Source of the DNA: an uncultured Fulvivirga sp.
GTDB taxonomy: Bacteria > Bacteroidota > Bacteroidia > Cytophagales > Cyclobacteriaceae
Assembly: GCA_947500555.1 (NCBI GenBank)
Contig: CANMSE010000004.1
Location: 124,001-188,000 of the forward strand
Direction of reading: 5' to 3'
DNA length: 64,000 bases
Position 1 is the stretch's first letter. The number at the start of each line of letters is the position of its first letter. Position numbers and translations under genes: made by a program. The notes below the pieces were generated by a model, which worked only from the letters and a program-made list of their open reading frames with translations, was not told where the DNA came from and did no database searches. Shown in pieces: positions 44,691-53,893 of this stretch.

Positions 44691-44720
44691 GTGGAGTAAA
44701 GTGGTAGAAAGTGGTGGAAA
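44691..44720 (+). promoter_or_regulatory. MraZ operator: three direct repeats with a 10-bp period
   Basis: GTGGAGTAAA, GTGGTAGAAA and GTGGTGGAAA follow each other without a gap, 54 nt before mraZ. MraZ is known in other bacteria to bind GTGG-type direct repeats spaced one helical turn apart upstream of its own operon, so this is the likely autoregulatory site of the dcw cluster. Confidence 0.8.
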
Positions 44721-44773
44721 ATGTCAAATAATTCTATATGTTTGTTTATTGAAACCACTGAATACAAGCATTA

Positions 44774-45217
44774 ATGGCATTTTTCACCAGCGAATACGAA
44801 TGCAAGATCGATGCAAAAGGTAGACTAGTACTACCCGCTAAGATCAAAGCAGCCTTACCAGAAGCCTCTGGTAATGAGCTCGTTATACGCAGGGGTTTTG
44901 AACCTTGCCTTATTTTATATCCTATGATTGAGTATAAAAAGATATACTCAAAAATTGCCGGACTCAGTGAGTTCAATGAAGAGTACAGAAAACTGCAGCG
45001 TAACTTCTTCAGAGGAAGTTCTGTGGTAGAACTCGATAACACTGGTCGTTTACTAATTCCCAAGCTAATGCTGGGTTATTCACAATTAGAGAAAGATGCT
45101 ATTGTGGTAGGTATGGGCAATAAAGTAGAGATATGGAATCCTACCCTATATGAAGAAAACTTAATAAACGACCCATCTGAGTTTTCAAAATTAGCACAAA
45201 AATACCTCGATGAATGA
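44774..45217 (+). CDS. mraZ: Transcriptional regulator MraZ
   Basis: The product has 147 residues with two SpoVT/AbrB-like halves. The N-terminal half has YECKIDAKGRLVLPAKIK and the second has VELDNTGRLLIPKLM, each with the DNA-binding loop. MraZ forms ring-shaped oligomers and controls the dcw operon through the repeats upstream. It overlaps rsmH by 8 nt. It is the first gene of the cluster. Confidence 0.97.
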   Translation: MAFFTSEYECKIDAKGRLVLPAKIKAALPEASGNELVIRRGFEPCLILYPMIEYKKIYSKIAGLSEFNEEYRKLQRNFFRGSSVVELDNTGRLLIPKLMLGYSQLEKDAIVVGMGNKVEIWNPTLYEENLINDPSEFSKLAQKYLDE

Positions 45218-46130
45218 GCAACAGGAATATGCATATCATAATCCTGTCATGCTACAGGAATGCATTGAGGGCTTAAAAATAAATCCAAACGGGGTTTATG
45301 TGGATTTGACATTTGGTGGCGGAGGTCATTCGCGTGAGATAGTAAAGCATTTGGATGGTGGACATCTATATGCATTTGATCAGGATGATGATGCTGTAAA
45401 AAATGCCAAAGGTTTTAATGATCGTTCTTTCACTTTGATTGAAGGTAATTTCAGATACCTGAAAAGATATCTGAAAGCCTATGGAATCAAAGAAGTGGAT
45501 GGAATTCTAGCGGATTTAGGCATTTCATCGCATCAGATTGATGAAGCCTCTCGCGGCTTTTCCACTCGCTTTGATGCCGAGTTGGATATGAGAATGGATC
45601 AATCAGCTGATTTATCAGCAAAAGAAGTGATCAACTCCTATTCCAAAGAGCAATTGCATAAAATCTTTGGGATGTATGGTGAGGTAAAGAATGCGAAAAC
45701 ATTGGCTGAAGCTATTTGCTCAGCCAGGATAAATAAGGAGATCATCACAGTGGAAGAGCTGAAAAAGATCTTATCAAAATTTGCCAAACGAGGCAAAGAA
45801 AACAGGTACTACGCTCAGGTATTTCAAGCTATACGCATTGAGGTGAACCAGGAGATGCAGGCATTGGAAGAGATGTTGGAGCAAAGTACGGAGGTATTGA
45901 AAACAGGAGGCAGACTAGTGGTGATGTCTTACCATTCGCTGGAAGACAGGTTGGTGAAAAACATGATGATGAAGGGAAAGATAAGTGGTGAATTGGAAAA
46001 AGACTTTTATGGTAACGTCATCAAACCGCTGGAAGCAATAAACAGAAAGCCTATTGAGGCTACTGAAGAAGAAAAAGAGAAAAATAACCGGGCTCGAAGT
46101 GCAAAATTGAGAGTCGCTGAGAAAATATAA
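45210..46130 (+). CDS. rsmH: 16S rRNA (cytosine-1402-N4)-methyltransferase
   Basis: This 306-residue SAM-dependent enzyme methylates C1402 of 16S rRNA in the P site. The SAM motif is VDLTFGGGGHSREIV. ILADLGISSHQID and MSYHSLEDRLVKN are diagnostic. It overlaps mraZ by 8 nt and is followed after 5 nt by the ftsL-like gene, the standard dcw order. Confidence 0.97.
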   Translation: MNEQQEYAYHNPVMLQECIEGLKINPNGVYVDLTFGGGGHSREIVKHLDGGHLYAFDQDDDAVKNAKGFNDRSFTLIEGNFRYLKRYLKAYGIKEVDGILADLGISSHQIDEASRGFSTRFDAELDMRMDQSADLSAKEVINSYSKEQLHKIFGMYGEVKNAKTLAEAICSARINKEIITVEELKKILSKFAKRGKENRYYAQVFQAIRIEVNQEMQALEEMLEQSTEVLKTGGRLVVMSYHSLEDRLVKNMMMKGKISGELEKDFYGNVIKPLEAINRKPIEATEEEKEKNNRARSAKLRVAEKI

Positions 46131-46135
46131 ACGTA

Positions 46136-46504
46136 ATGGCATCTAATTCATTCAAAATAGGGCAACAAGAACGAGGAAGAAACATCTTTTCACGTATTGA
46201 AGGTTTTATGAAAATTGATGCAGCCTTTGAGAGCGGTATTCCAGTAAGGTATATTCCATATGTCTTATTTTTAGCTGGTATCGCCCTTTTTTATATCGGC
46301 AATAGTCATTTTGCTGAGAAAAATGTTCGCCAGATTGATCGACTCGAAAAAGAAGTAGAAGATCTCCGAGCAGATTATACCACCCTGAAATCCGACTACA
46401 TGTTTGACAGTAAGCAGTCGGAAGTAGCTAAAAACGTAGCAGACCAGGGAATCAAAGAAAGTTTACGTCCACCGGAAAAAGTAATTGTGAAAGATGAACA
46501 TTAA
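46136..46504 (+). CDS. ftsL: FtsL-like cell-division protein
   Basis: This 122-residue single-pass protein has a cytoplasmic part of about 40 residues, one membrane helix (YIPYVLFLAGIALFYIGNSH), then a periplasmic coiled coil (VRQIDRLEKEVEDLRADY). This matches FtsL, which with FtsB and FtsQ bridges FtsW-FtsI to the Z ring. Sequence similarity of FtsL is low across phyla, so the call rests on layout and position between rsmH and ftsI. It overlaps ftsI by 11 nt. Confidence 0.85.
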   Translation: MASNSFKIGQQERGRNIFSRIEGFMKIDAAFESGIPVRYIPYVLFLAGIALFYIGNSHFAEKNVRQIDRLEKEVEDLRADYTTLKSDYMFDSKQSEVAKNVADQGIKESLRPPEKVIVKDEH

Positions 46505-48584
46505 GAAGTCCATACTACTTCGGGTTCGGATAGCATTTTTGCTTGTCTTCCTATTTGCAGCTGCGGTAGCTGTTAAAGTAGGTCGTATCCAGTTTTTTGA
46601 AGGTGAGAAGTGGAAAGAGCTATCAAACCAAATGAGCTTCCAATACCGTCCTGTTAAAGCTACTCGTGGAAACATCTACAGTGACAATGGTAGTCTGCTA
46701 GCTACTTCTCTACCATTTTATAAAGTAGCTTTTGATGCGACAATTGCTTCTGACAAAGTTTTCAATGAAGGACTCGATTCACTTTCTTATCGACTTTCAA
46801 GATTTTTTAAAGATAAAAGCGCTGAAGCCTATACACGTCAATTAAAAAATGCTCGTGAATCTAATCGTCAATATCTGGCCCTAAGCTCCAAAACAATTGG
46901 ATACCAGGATAAAAAAGAACTTGAACAATGGCCTATTTTCCGAAATGGTCGTCTGAGAGGTGGAGTGATCTTCGAGAAAGTAGATAAACGCTTTCGACCA
47001 TTTTCCAACCTGAGTTTACGAACAGTGGGCTTTATCAATGAAAATAACAGAGGAGCAGGATTAGAATACAGTTTCAATGACCAGCTAGCGGGTCAGGATG
47101 GTGAAGCTTTATACCAAAGAATAGCCGGTGGTAGTTGGAAACCTGTTTTTGACGGTACTGAAATTAAATCTGAAGAAGGATATGATATTGAAACTACTAT
47201 TGATATAAACCTACAGGATGTAAGTGAAACCGCTCTTTTACGAGCATTAGAATATCATGAAGCAGATTACGGTGTAGTGGCTGTCATGGAAGTAGCTACC
47301 GGTGAGGTAAAAGCTATTGCCAATCTTAGTCGAAATGATAAAGGTTATTACTATGAGCGATACAACTATGCTGTAGGTGGATTGAGAGAGCCGGGCTCTA
47401 CCTTTAAGTTGGCTACAATGATTGCCTTGCTGGAAAATACCAACATAAGAATGCAAGACACCATAAACACAGGTAATGGCAGTCTCAAGTTTTATAAAAA
47501 TACCGTTCGTGATCACGAAAAAGACGGTTATGGCATCATCACAGTAAAAGAAGCCTTTGAAGTATCCTCTAATGTGGCCATGGCCAAACTAGTTGACAGG
47601 TATTTTGGAAAAACACCATCAAAATTTGTTGAGCAGATAGACAGAATAGGTTTATCTCAACCATTAGGGCTACAAATCAAAGGTGAAGGTATTCCGAAAA
47701 TCAAACGACCTACAGATAAAGACTGGAGTGGTATAACACTACCCTGGATGGCGTATGGCTATGGATTGGAAATTACGCCAATGCAGACTTTAGCGCTATA
47801 TAATGCGGTAGCCAATGGAGGAAAAATGATCCGGCCAATCTTCGTCAAAAACATCAAGCAGGCAGATAAGACCATTGAAACCTATGAGCCTATTGTCTTA
47901 AATAATCAAATCTGCTCTGAAGAAACACTTATTAAGCTACGCTTGATGCTAGAGGGTGTAGTAGAAAGAGGCACAGCTGAAAACATCAATAATGCACATT
48001 ATAAAATAGCTGGAAAAACAGGCACCGCTCAGATTCTCGAAAATGGTCGCTATACGAGAAAATACATGACCTCCTTTGCCGGGTACTTCCCTGCGGATAA
48101 TCCGAAATACAGTGCCATTGTACTAATCAAAAATCCAAAAGGCTGGAGACAGTATGGTAGCAATGTAGCAGCTCCGGTATTCAAAGAAATTGCCGACAAC
48201 ATCTATTCAAGAGATGTCGATATGCATGATCCTATCGCTGATGAATTTGTGGCTGAAGCCGGTGTTTTCCCTGTTATTCGCTCGGGTAATCTAGAAGATC
48301 TAAAATACTTATGTAACCAATTAGGTATATCCAATCATGCTGAAACAGACAAAGACTGGGTTCAAACTCAGGTTTATGGCAACTCTTTAAAGTGGAAAGA
48401 AAATAAGATGGCTGAAAACCTTGTGCCTAATGTAAAAGGCATGACGTTACGCGATGCCTTATATGTTTTAGAAAGCAATGGACTACAAGTACGTGTTCAG
48501 GGGAAAGGTCGTGTAATGGAGCAATCTAAACTACCTGGTGTAAGAATTTCAAAAGGTGCCGAAATAACTATCAAACTGAGTTGA
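46494..48584 (+). CDS. ftsI: Septal peptidoglycan transpeptidase (class B PBP) with PASTA domain
   Basis: The product has 696 residues. One N-terminal helix (about 9-29) anchors it, and a PBP dimer domain covers about 50-220. The transpeptidase has S302-T-F-K305, S358-S-N360 and K508-T-G510. Residues from about 643 to the end form one PASTA domain (VPNVKGMTLRDALYVLESNG), common in Bacteroidota FtsI. It cross-links septal peptidoglycan with its partner FtsW, encoded downstream. Its stop overlaps the murE ATG. Confidence 0.96.
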   Translation: MNIKKSILLRVRIAFLLVFLFAAAVAVKVGRIQFFEGEKWKELSNQMSFQYRPVKATRGNIYSDNGSLLATSLPFYKVAFDATIASDKVFNEGLDSLSYRLSRFFKDKSAEAYTRQLKNARESNRQYLALSSKTIGYQDKKELEQWPIFRNGRLRGGVIFEKVDKRFRPFSNLSLRTVGFINENNRGAGLEYSFNDQLAGQDGEALYQRIAGGSWKPVFDGTEIKSEEGYDIETTIDINLQDVSETALLRALEYHEADYGVVAVMEVATGEVKAIANLSRNDKGYYYERYNYAVGGLREPGSTFKLATMIALLENTNIRMQDTINTGNGSLKFYKNTVRDHEKDGYGIITVKEAFEVSSNVAMAKLVDRYFGKTPSKFVEQIDRIGLSQPLGLQIKGEGIPKIKRPTDKDWSGITLPWMAYGYGLEITPMQTLALYNAVANGGKMIRPIFVKNIKQADKTIETYEPIVLNNQICSEETLIKLRLMLEGVVERGTAENINNAHYKIAGKTGTAQILENGRYTRKYMTSFAGYFPADNPKYSAIVLIKNPKGWRQYGSNVAAPVFKEIADNIYSRDVDMHDPIADEFVAEAGVFPVIRSGNLEDLKYLCNQLGISNHAETDKDWVQTQVYGNSLKWKENKMAENLVPNVKGMTLRDALYVLESNGLQVRVQGKGRVMEQSKLPGVRISKGAEITIKLS

Positions 48585-50047
48585 TGGCAGAGTTAAGAGA
48601 CATATTGTATAAAGTATCTCTGGTTTCCGCTTCGGGTGACATGACTAAAGACATCAGGTCGGTGTGTTTTGACTCGCGAAAAGCAGCCAAGGGTGCGCTA
48701 TTTGTTGCTGTTGGTGGGACTCAAGTTGATGGGCATGATTTTATACAAAAAGCAATTGATCTTGGCGCAACTGCCATAGTTTGTCAAAGACTACCTGAAG
48801 AGATCAATTCTGATGTAACGTATGTCGCTGTCAAAAACAGTGCTGAAGCATTGGGAATAGTTGCTTCTAATTTTTACGGTAATCCTTCAGCCAATTTAAA
48901 ACTGGTAGGAGTTACTGGTACTAATGGAAAAACCACGATAGCCACCTTACTATTCACTCTTTACAGAAAGCTAGGATATTCCGTGGGGCTGTTATCAACA
49001 GTTGAGAATAAGATTGATGCTGAGATCATTCCATCAAGCCATACGACTCCTGACGCCTTACAACTGAATGAATTATTGGCAACAATGGTAGAACGAGGTT
49101 GTGAATACTGCTTTATGGAAGTAAGCTCGCATGCACTAGATCAATTTCGTGTTGCTGGAATTGGCTTTTCAGGAGCAATATTTTCAAATATTTCTCATGA
49201 TCACCTCGACTACCACAAAACATTTGATGCTTATATCAAAGCAAAGAAGCTATTATTTGACGGACTAAGTTCTGATGCCTTTGCATTAGTAAATGCAGAC
49301 GACAAACGTGGTAAAATAATGCTGCAGAATACAAAAGCAGCCAAAAACACCTATGCCTTAAAAAGCATGGCAGATTTTAAAGCCAAACTGGTTTCCAATA
49401 CGCTCCAGGGTATCGAACTTGAAGTAGATACTAAAAATGTATGGTTCAAGCTTATTGGAGACTTCAATGCTTACAACCTGATGGCCGTTTATGGTGCGGC
49501 TGTTTTGATGGGAGAAGATAAAGAAGATACCCTCACAGCGCTTTCTTCACTAGATGGTGCTGAAGGACGATTTGAAGTGGTCGAATCCGATGCTGATATC
49601 ACAGCAATAGTCGATTATGCCCATACGCCCGATGCACTTAAAAATGTCTTGGAAACCATTGCAGAATTCAGGACCGGAAATGAGCAAGTGATCACCGTAG
49701 TGGGCTGTGGTGGAAATAGAGATGCGAGCAAAAGACCATTGATGGCTTCAATAGCCTGCAAACTCAGCGATAAAGTAGTATTTACCTCTGATAATCCGCG
49801 AGATGAAGACCCTGATGCCATTATTAAAGATATGAAAGCAGGCGTTAGTGCTGTTGATTATAAGAAAACAGTGGTGTTGGCTGATAGAGAAGAAGCAATT
49901 AAAACCGCATGCCTTTTAGCCGGAGCCAAAGATATTATACTGGTAGCGGGAAAAGGACACGAGAAATACCAGGAGATAAATGGTGTGAAACACCCTTTTG
50001 ATGATAAAGAAGTACTAGGTCGTATGTTAAACCTTTTTGCCAATTAG
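48584..50047 (+). CDS. murE: UDP-MurNAc-tripeptide synthetase
   Basis: The product has 487 residues. I use the ATG at 48584, which overlaps the ftsI stop (TGATG); a TTG one codon earlier is less likely. The ATP site is GTNGKT at 112-117. The late motif DNPRDEDP is the form found in enzymes that add meso-diaminopimelate and not lysine, so the peptide stem should be of the m-DAP type. mraY begins 2 nt after the stop. murF, which usually follows in Proteobacteria, is absent, as in other Bacteroidota. Confidence 0.96.
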   Translation: MAELRDILYKVSLVSASGDMTKDIRSVCFDSRKAAKGALFVAVGGTQVDGHDFIQKAIDLGATAIVCQRLPEEINSDVTYVAVKNSAEALGIVASNFYGNPSANLKLVGVTGTNGKTTIATLLFTLYRKLGYSVGLLSTVENKIDAEIIPSSHTTPDALQLNELLATMVERGCEYCFMEVSSHALDQFRVAGIGFSGAIFSNISHDHLDYHKTFDAYIKAKKLLFDGLSSDAFALVNADDKRGKIMLQNTKAAKNTYALKSMADFKAKLVSNTLQGIELEVDTKNVWFKLIGDFNAYNLMAVYGAAVLMGEDKEDTLTALSSLDGAEGRFEVVESDADITAIVDYAHTPDALKNVLETIAEFRTGNEQVITVVGCGGNRDASKRPLMASIACKLSDKVVFTSDNPRDEDPDAIIKDMKAGVSAVDYKKTVVLADREEAIKTACLLAGAKDIILVAGKGHEKYQEINGVKHPFDDKEVLGRMLNLFAN

Positions 50048-50049
50048 AG

Positions 50050-51258
50050 ATGCTGTACTACCTGTTTGACTATTTAGAAAAACAATATAACCTCATAGGA
50101 GCGAGTGTATTTCAGTACATTTCTTTCCGTGCGGGTATGGCTGCCGTAGTCTCGTTGATTATTACCATTCTCATTGGCAAGAGTTTAATCGACTACCTCA
50201 GAAGAAAGCAAGTAGGTGAAAGTGTTAGAGATCTCGGTTTGGAAGGGCAAATGGCTAAGAAAGGCACACCAACGATGGGTGGTTTGATCATTATTAGTGC
50301 AATACTTATTCCAGTGCTTTTATTTGCTCGGCTGGAGAATGTATATGTAATTCTATTGATTGGAGTGACATTAGCATTTGGAGCTATCGGCTTTTTGGAT
50401 GATTACATTAAAATATTCAAAAAGAATAAAGAGGGTCTTGCAGGTAAATTCAAAATTGTAGGACAAATATCTATAGGGCTTATCGTTGGTCTAACGCTCT
50501 ACTTCAGTGATAATGTGGTAGTCAGAGAATATAGCGATGCAACGATTAATGATGAAAATGAAGTAGTTCGAACCTATGAGGATGTTAAGTCTACCAAAAC
50601 AACCGTTCCTTTCTTAAAAGACAATGAATTTGATTATGACTCGATAGCTCCATTTTTAGGCCATGATTATACCTGGATTATATACGTATTGGTCGTTATT
50701 TTCATTGTTACCGCAGTTTCTAATGGAGCCAATCTAACAGATGGAATAGATGGGTTGGCGGCCGGGACTTCGGCAATTATAGGTCTCACATTGGCTATTC
50801 TGGCCTATTTATCCGGGCGTTTTGACTTCAGTGATTACCTAAATATTCTTCATATACCTAATCTGAGCGAGGTAGTTATTTTCTGTGCTGCTTTTGTAGG
50901 TGCATGTATCGGTTTCTTATGGTACAATTCATACCCTGCTCAAGTATTTATGGGAGATACAGGAAGTCTGACTATTGGAGGAGTAATCGCAGTACTGGCC
51001 TTAATCGTGCGAAAAGAGCTATTACTACCACTGCTCTGTGGCATATTCTTAATTGAAAACCTCTCGGTGATTATGCAGGTGAGCTATTTCAAATACACAA
51101 AGAAGAAATACGGTGAAGGAAGGAGAATCTTCAAGATGTCTCCCCTACATCATCACTATCAGAAATTAGAAATACACGAGTCCAAGATTGTCACCAGATT
51201 CTGGATGGTAGGAATCCTTCTGGCAATATTGACTTTGGCAACATTAAAACTGAGATAG
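50050..51258 (+). CDS. mraY: Phospho-MurNAc-pentapeptide transferase
   Basis: This 402-residue polytopic enzyme makes lipid I from UDP-MurNAc-pentapeptide and undecaprenyl phosphate. [32 protein letters not shown] and the late HHHYQ are catalytic or substrate motifs. It carries an insertion of about 50 residues (around 155-205) between membrane helices, as commonly seen in this phylum. A 200-nt repeat-bearing spacer follows, the first break in an otherwise tight cluster. Confidence 0.97.
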   Translation: MLYYLFDYLEKQYNLIGASVFQYISFRAGMAAVVSLIITILIGKSLIDYLRRKQVGESVRDLGLEGQMAKKGTPTMGGLIIISAILIPVLLFARLENVYVILLIGVTLAFGAIGFLDDYIKIFKKNKEGLAGKFKIVGQISIGLIVGLTLYFSDNVVVREYSDATINDENEVVRTYEDVKSTKTTVPFLKDNEFDYDSIAPFLGHDYTWIIYVLVVIFIVTAVSNGANLTDGIDGLAAGTSAIIGLTLAILAYLSGRFDFSDYLNILHIPNLSEVVIFCAAFVGACIGFLWYNSYPAQVFMGDTGSLTIGGVIAVLALIVRKELLLPLLCGIFLIENLSVIMQVSYFKYTKKKYGEGRRIFKMSPLHHHYQKLEIHESKIVTRFWMVGILLAILTLATLKLR

Positions 51259-51330
51259 ATAAATAGATATGAGCACTGAGATAATAGATGTGAGATGACA
51301 GATATGAGGTATGAGAAAATATATATGTAC

Positions 51331-51377
51331 AACCAGAAACTAGCAACCAGAAACTAGCAACCAGAAACTAGCAACCA
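51331..51377 (+). repeat. 14-bp tandem repeat, three copies, just before murD
   Basis: AACCAGAAACTAGC is present three times head to tail, followed by the first 5 bases of a fourth copy. The preceding 70 nt hold weaker repeats of the AGATATGAG kind. The array ends next to the point where murD coding sequence must begin. Confidence 0.9.
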
Positions 51378-52736
51378 ATTATCGGACACTTAGTTACCAT
51401 ATTAGGAGCAGGCGAAAGCGGAACAGGCGCAGCACTTTTAGCGAAAGCGAAAGGGTATGATGTGTTTGTATCTGACAATGGAACTATTGGTCAGCAATAT
51501 AAATCAGCATTAGAATCAGCTGGGATTACATATGAAGAAGGAAGTCATTCTAAGAAGAAGATTCTAAAATCTCAATTAGTCATTAAAAGTCCGGGTATTC
51601 CTGAAACGGTCAAAATAATAAGAAAATTACAGGAAGCAGACATAAAAATCATTGATGAGATTGAATTTGCGTTCTCATACACCAAGGCAAAAATTATCGC
51701 CATAACTGGCACAAACGGTAAAACCACTACAACCCTTCTTACTTATCATTTGCTTAAAGAAGCCGGATTGAATGTAGGACTTGCCGGAAATGTAGGGCAC
51801 AGTTTGGCAAAACAGGTGCTGGAAGATGAATTTGATTATTTCGTGGTAGAGATGAGCAGCTTCCAGTTGGATGGTAGCTATTTATTAAAACCCTATATCT
51901 CGATACTTCTCAACATCACTCCCGATCATATGGATCGGTACGAGTATAAGTTAGAGAATTATGTTTCATCCAAATTCAGAATTATTCAAAATGCTGACAG
52001 TGAAGATCACTTCATCTATTATGCTGACAATGAATTGATCGCTGATAAATTATCAAGAACTACTACTAAAGCAAGTAAAACAGGTTTATCTCTTCAGGAT
52101 ATCTCTAAGAGTTTCTTCGATGGAGAGTTAATGAAAATCAATGATGACTTAGTCATTTCTCAATCGGAGACGGTTCTACTTGGAAAACATAATGCCATCA
52201 ATATGATGGCAGCCATTAATGCTGCTCTTATCGTTGGTATTGGTGAAGAACCCATTCATGAAGGTTTGAAAACCTTTAAAAACGCTCCACATCGTATGGA
52301 GTATATCGAAACCATCAATGATGTGCGATTTATCAATGATTCCAAGGCTACCAATGTCGATGCAGTTAGCTATGCATTGGATAGTTTCTCAAATCCTTTG
52401 GTGTGGATAGCAGGGGGAGTGGATAAAGGAAACCAGTATGACCTGATTATGGAAAAGGTCAACGCTAAAGTTAAAGCGTTAGTCTGCTTGGGAACTGACA
52501 ATACAAAACTCAGAGAGGCTTTCCATAATCAAATACTCAATCTACTGGAAACCGATAATATGAAAGATGCCGTTCGGTCGGCATTAGACTATGCGGAAGC
52601 GCACGATGTGGTGCTTCTATCACCGGCTTGCGCCAGCTTCGATCTCTTTAAAAACTATGAAGATCGTGGTGAGCAATTCAGGCAAGCTGTGCTCGAATTA
52701 AAAGAAGAATTCCAATCTAAAGCTTTAAACCAATGA
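51378..52736 (+). CDS. murD: UDP-MurNAc-L-alanine:D-glutamate ligase, non-canonical start
   Basis: From the ATT at 51378 the protein has 452 residues, a normal MurD length. The N-terminal Rossmann loop GAGESG (10-15) binds the UMP part of the substrate; the ATP site is GTNGKTTTT from 111. Between the in-frame stop TAG at 51369 and the coding region required by homology there is no ATG, GTG or TTG. The first GTG, at 51462, would delete the Rossmann loop. ATT (51378) or ATC (51381) may initiate, or an ATG may have been lost. The gene overlaps ftsW by 4 nt. Confidence 0.88.
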   Translation: MIGHLVTILGAGESGTGAALLAKAKGYDVFVSDNGTIGQQYKSALESAGITYEEGSHSKKKILKSQLVIKSPGIPETVKIIRKLQEADIKIIDEIEFAFSYTKAKIIAITGTNGKTTTTLLTYHLLKEAGLNVGLAGNVGHSLAKQVLEDEFDYFVVEMSSFQLDGSYLLKPYISILLNITPDHMDRYEYKLENYVSSKFRIIQNADSEDHFIYYADNELIADKLSRTTTKASKTGLSLQDISKSFFDGELMKINDDLVISQSETVLLGKHNAINMMAAINAALIVGIGEEPIHEGLKTFKNAPHRMEYIETINDVRFINDSKATNVDAVSYALDSFSNPLVWIAGGVDKGNQYDLIMEKVNAKVKALVCLGTDNTKLREAFHNQILNLLETDNMKDAVRSALDYAEAHDVVLLSPACASFDLFKNYEDRGEQFRQAVLELKEEFQSKALNQ

Positions 52737-53893
52737 CAAAGATAAAAGCTTGGGTAGATAATAATTTAAAGGGCGATCCTGTCATCTGGGTAGTAGTTTT
52801 TGCGCTATCACTCATCAGTATTTTGGTGGTGTATAGTGCCACCGGTACGTTAGCTTTCAAACGAATGATCAATCCGGAATCCTACCTAATCAAGCATACA
52901 TTGCTTGTGGGTGTTGGATTATGCTCTATGTGGGTAGCACATAAGATTGATTATCGCTACTATTCTAAAATATCACGATTTGCACTTTGGTTGAGCGTAC
53001 CATTACTGATTTACACGTTTACCAATGGGGTGACCCTTAATGATGCCTCTCGGTGGATTCAGTTACCGGTAATAAATGCCTCATTCCAACCTTCAGATTT
53101 GGCTAGTTTAGCTTTGATCACAAGCTTGGCAAGCATGCTATCCAAGCGTCAGCAAAATATAGCAGATTTCAAAGAATCATTAATACCTATCCTTATCTGG
53201 TGTGGCGTTATCTGCGGATTAATTGCTTTAACCAATTTATCATCGGCCATCTTACTTTTCGCTACCTGCATGTTGATCATGTTCATTGGCCGGGTACCAA
53301 TCAAGTATTTAGCCATGCTCGTATTTGTGGGAATGCTGGCAGGTGTTAGTGCTTTAACATTCGGAGTAAGAGGAGAAACTGCCAAGACTAGAATTGAAAG
53401 CTTTATCAATGGAGATGAACTACCATTTCAGGCTAAACATGCACGAATAGCTGTTGCCACCGGTGGTGTTTTGGGAAAAGGACCTGGTAACAGTCAGCAA
53501 CGAAATATTTTGCCTCACCCTTATTCTGATTTCGTCTATGCGATCATAATCGAGGAGTATGGCATTATAGGTGGCGTTACTGTATTAATTCTTTATCTCA
53601 TTTTACTGGCCCGTGGTATGAAAGCTGTCACAAATAGTGAACGCGCTTTTGGAGGACTACTCTCTGCAGGACTAAGTTTCGCCTTAGTACTACAAGCCAT
53701 GGTGAATATGGGTGTAGTGGTAGGACTTGGCCCAATCACGGGATTGCCATTACCATTGATAAGTATGGGAGGTACATCACTATTATTCACAGGATTATCA
53801 ATAGGAATTATTTTGAGTGTAAGCAGAGGAGAAACTGATACTTCATGGGAAAGTGCAGGAGGAGAAATTAAAAACGTAGCTAGAGCAGCATAA
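52733..53893 (+). CDS. ftsW: Septal peptidoglycan polymerase, SEDS family
   Basis: This 386-residue protein has about ten membrane helices. VVYSATGTLAF, LGKGPGNSQQRNILPHPYSD and the late GLPLPLISMGGTSLLF are SEDS motifs. FtsW polymerises lipid II at the septum together with FtsI. Its position between murD and murG supports FtsW over RodA. It starts within the murD stop (ATGA), and murG starts directly after its TAA. Confidence 0.96.
   Translation: MTKIKAWVDNNLKGDPVIWVVVFALSLISILVVYSATGTLAFKRMINPESYLIKHTLLVGVGLCSMWVAHKIDYRYYSKISRFALWLSVPLLIYTFTNGVTLNDASRWIQLPVINASFQPSDLASLALITSLASMLSKRQQNIADFKESLIPILIWCGVICGLIALTNLSSAILLFATCMLIMFIGRVPIKYLAMLVFVGMLAGVSALTFGVRGETAKTRIESFINGDELPFQAKHARIAVATGGVLGKGPGNSQQRNILPHPYSDFVYAIIIEEYGIIGGVTVLILYLILLARGMKAVTNSERAFGGLLSAGLSFALVLQAMVNMGVVVGLGPITGLPLPLISMGGTSLLFTGLSIGIILSVSRGETDTSWESAGGEIKNVARAA

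Noticed and set aside
51331..51377. Short direct repeats that might start a CRISPR array
   Set aside because: The units are 14 bp and abut with no spacers, and no cas gene is near. It is a minisatellite-like repeat.
51462..52736. murD starting at the GTG at 51462
   Set aside because: That start would remove the first 28 residues, including the GAGESG loop that binds the substrate, although the upstream codons clearly encode conserved MurD sequence.
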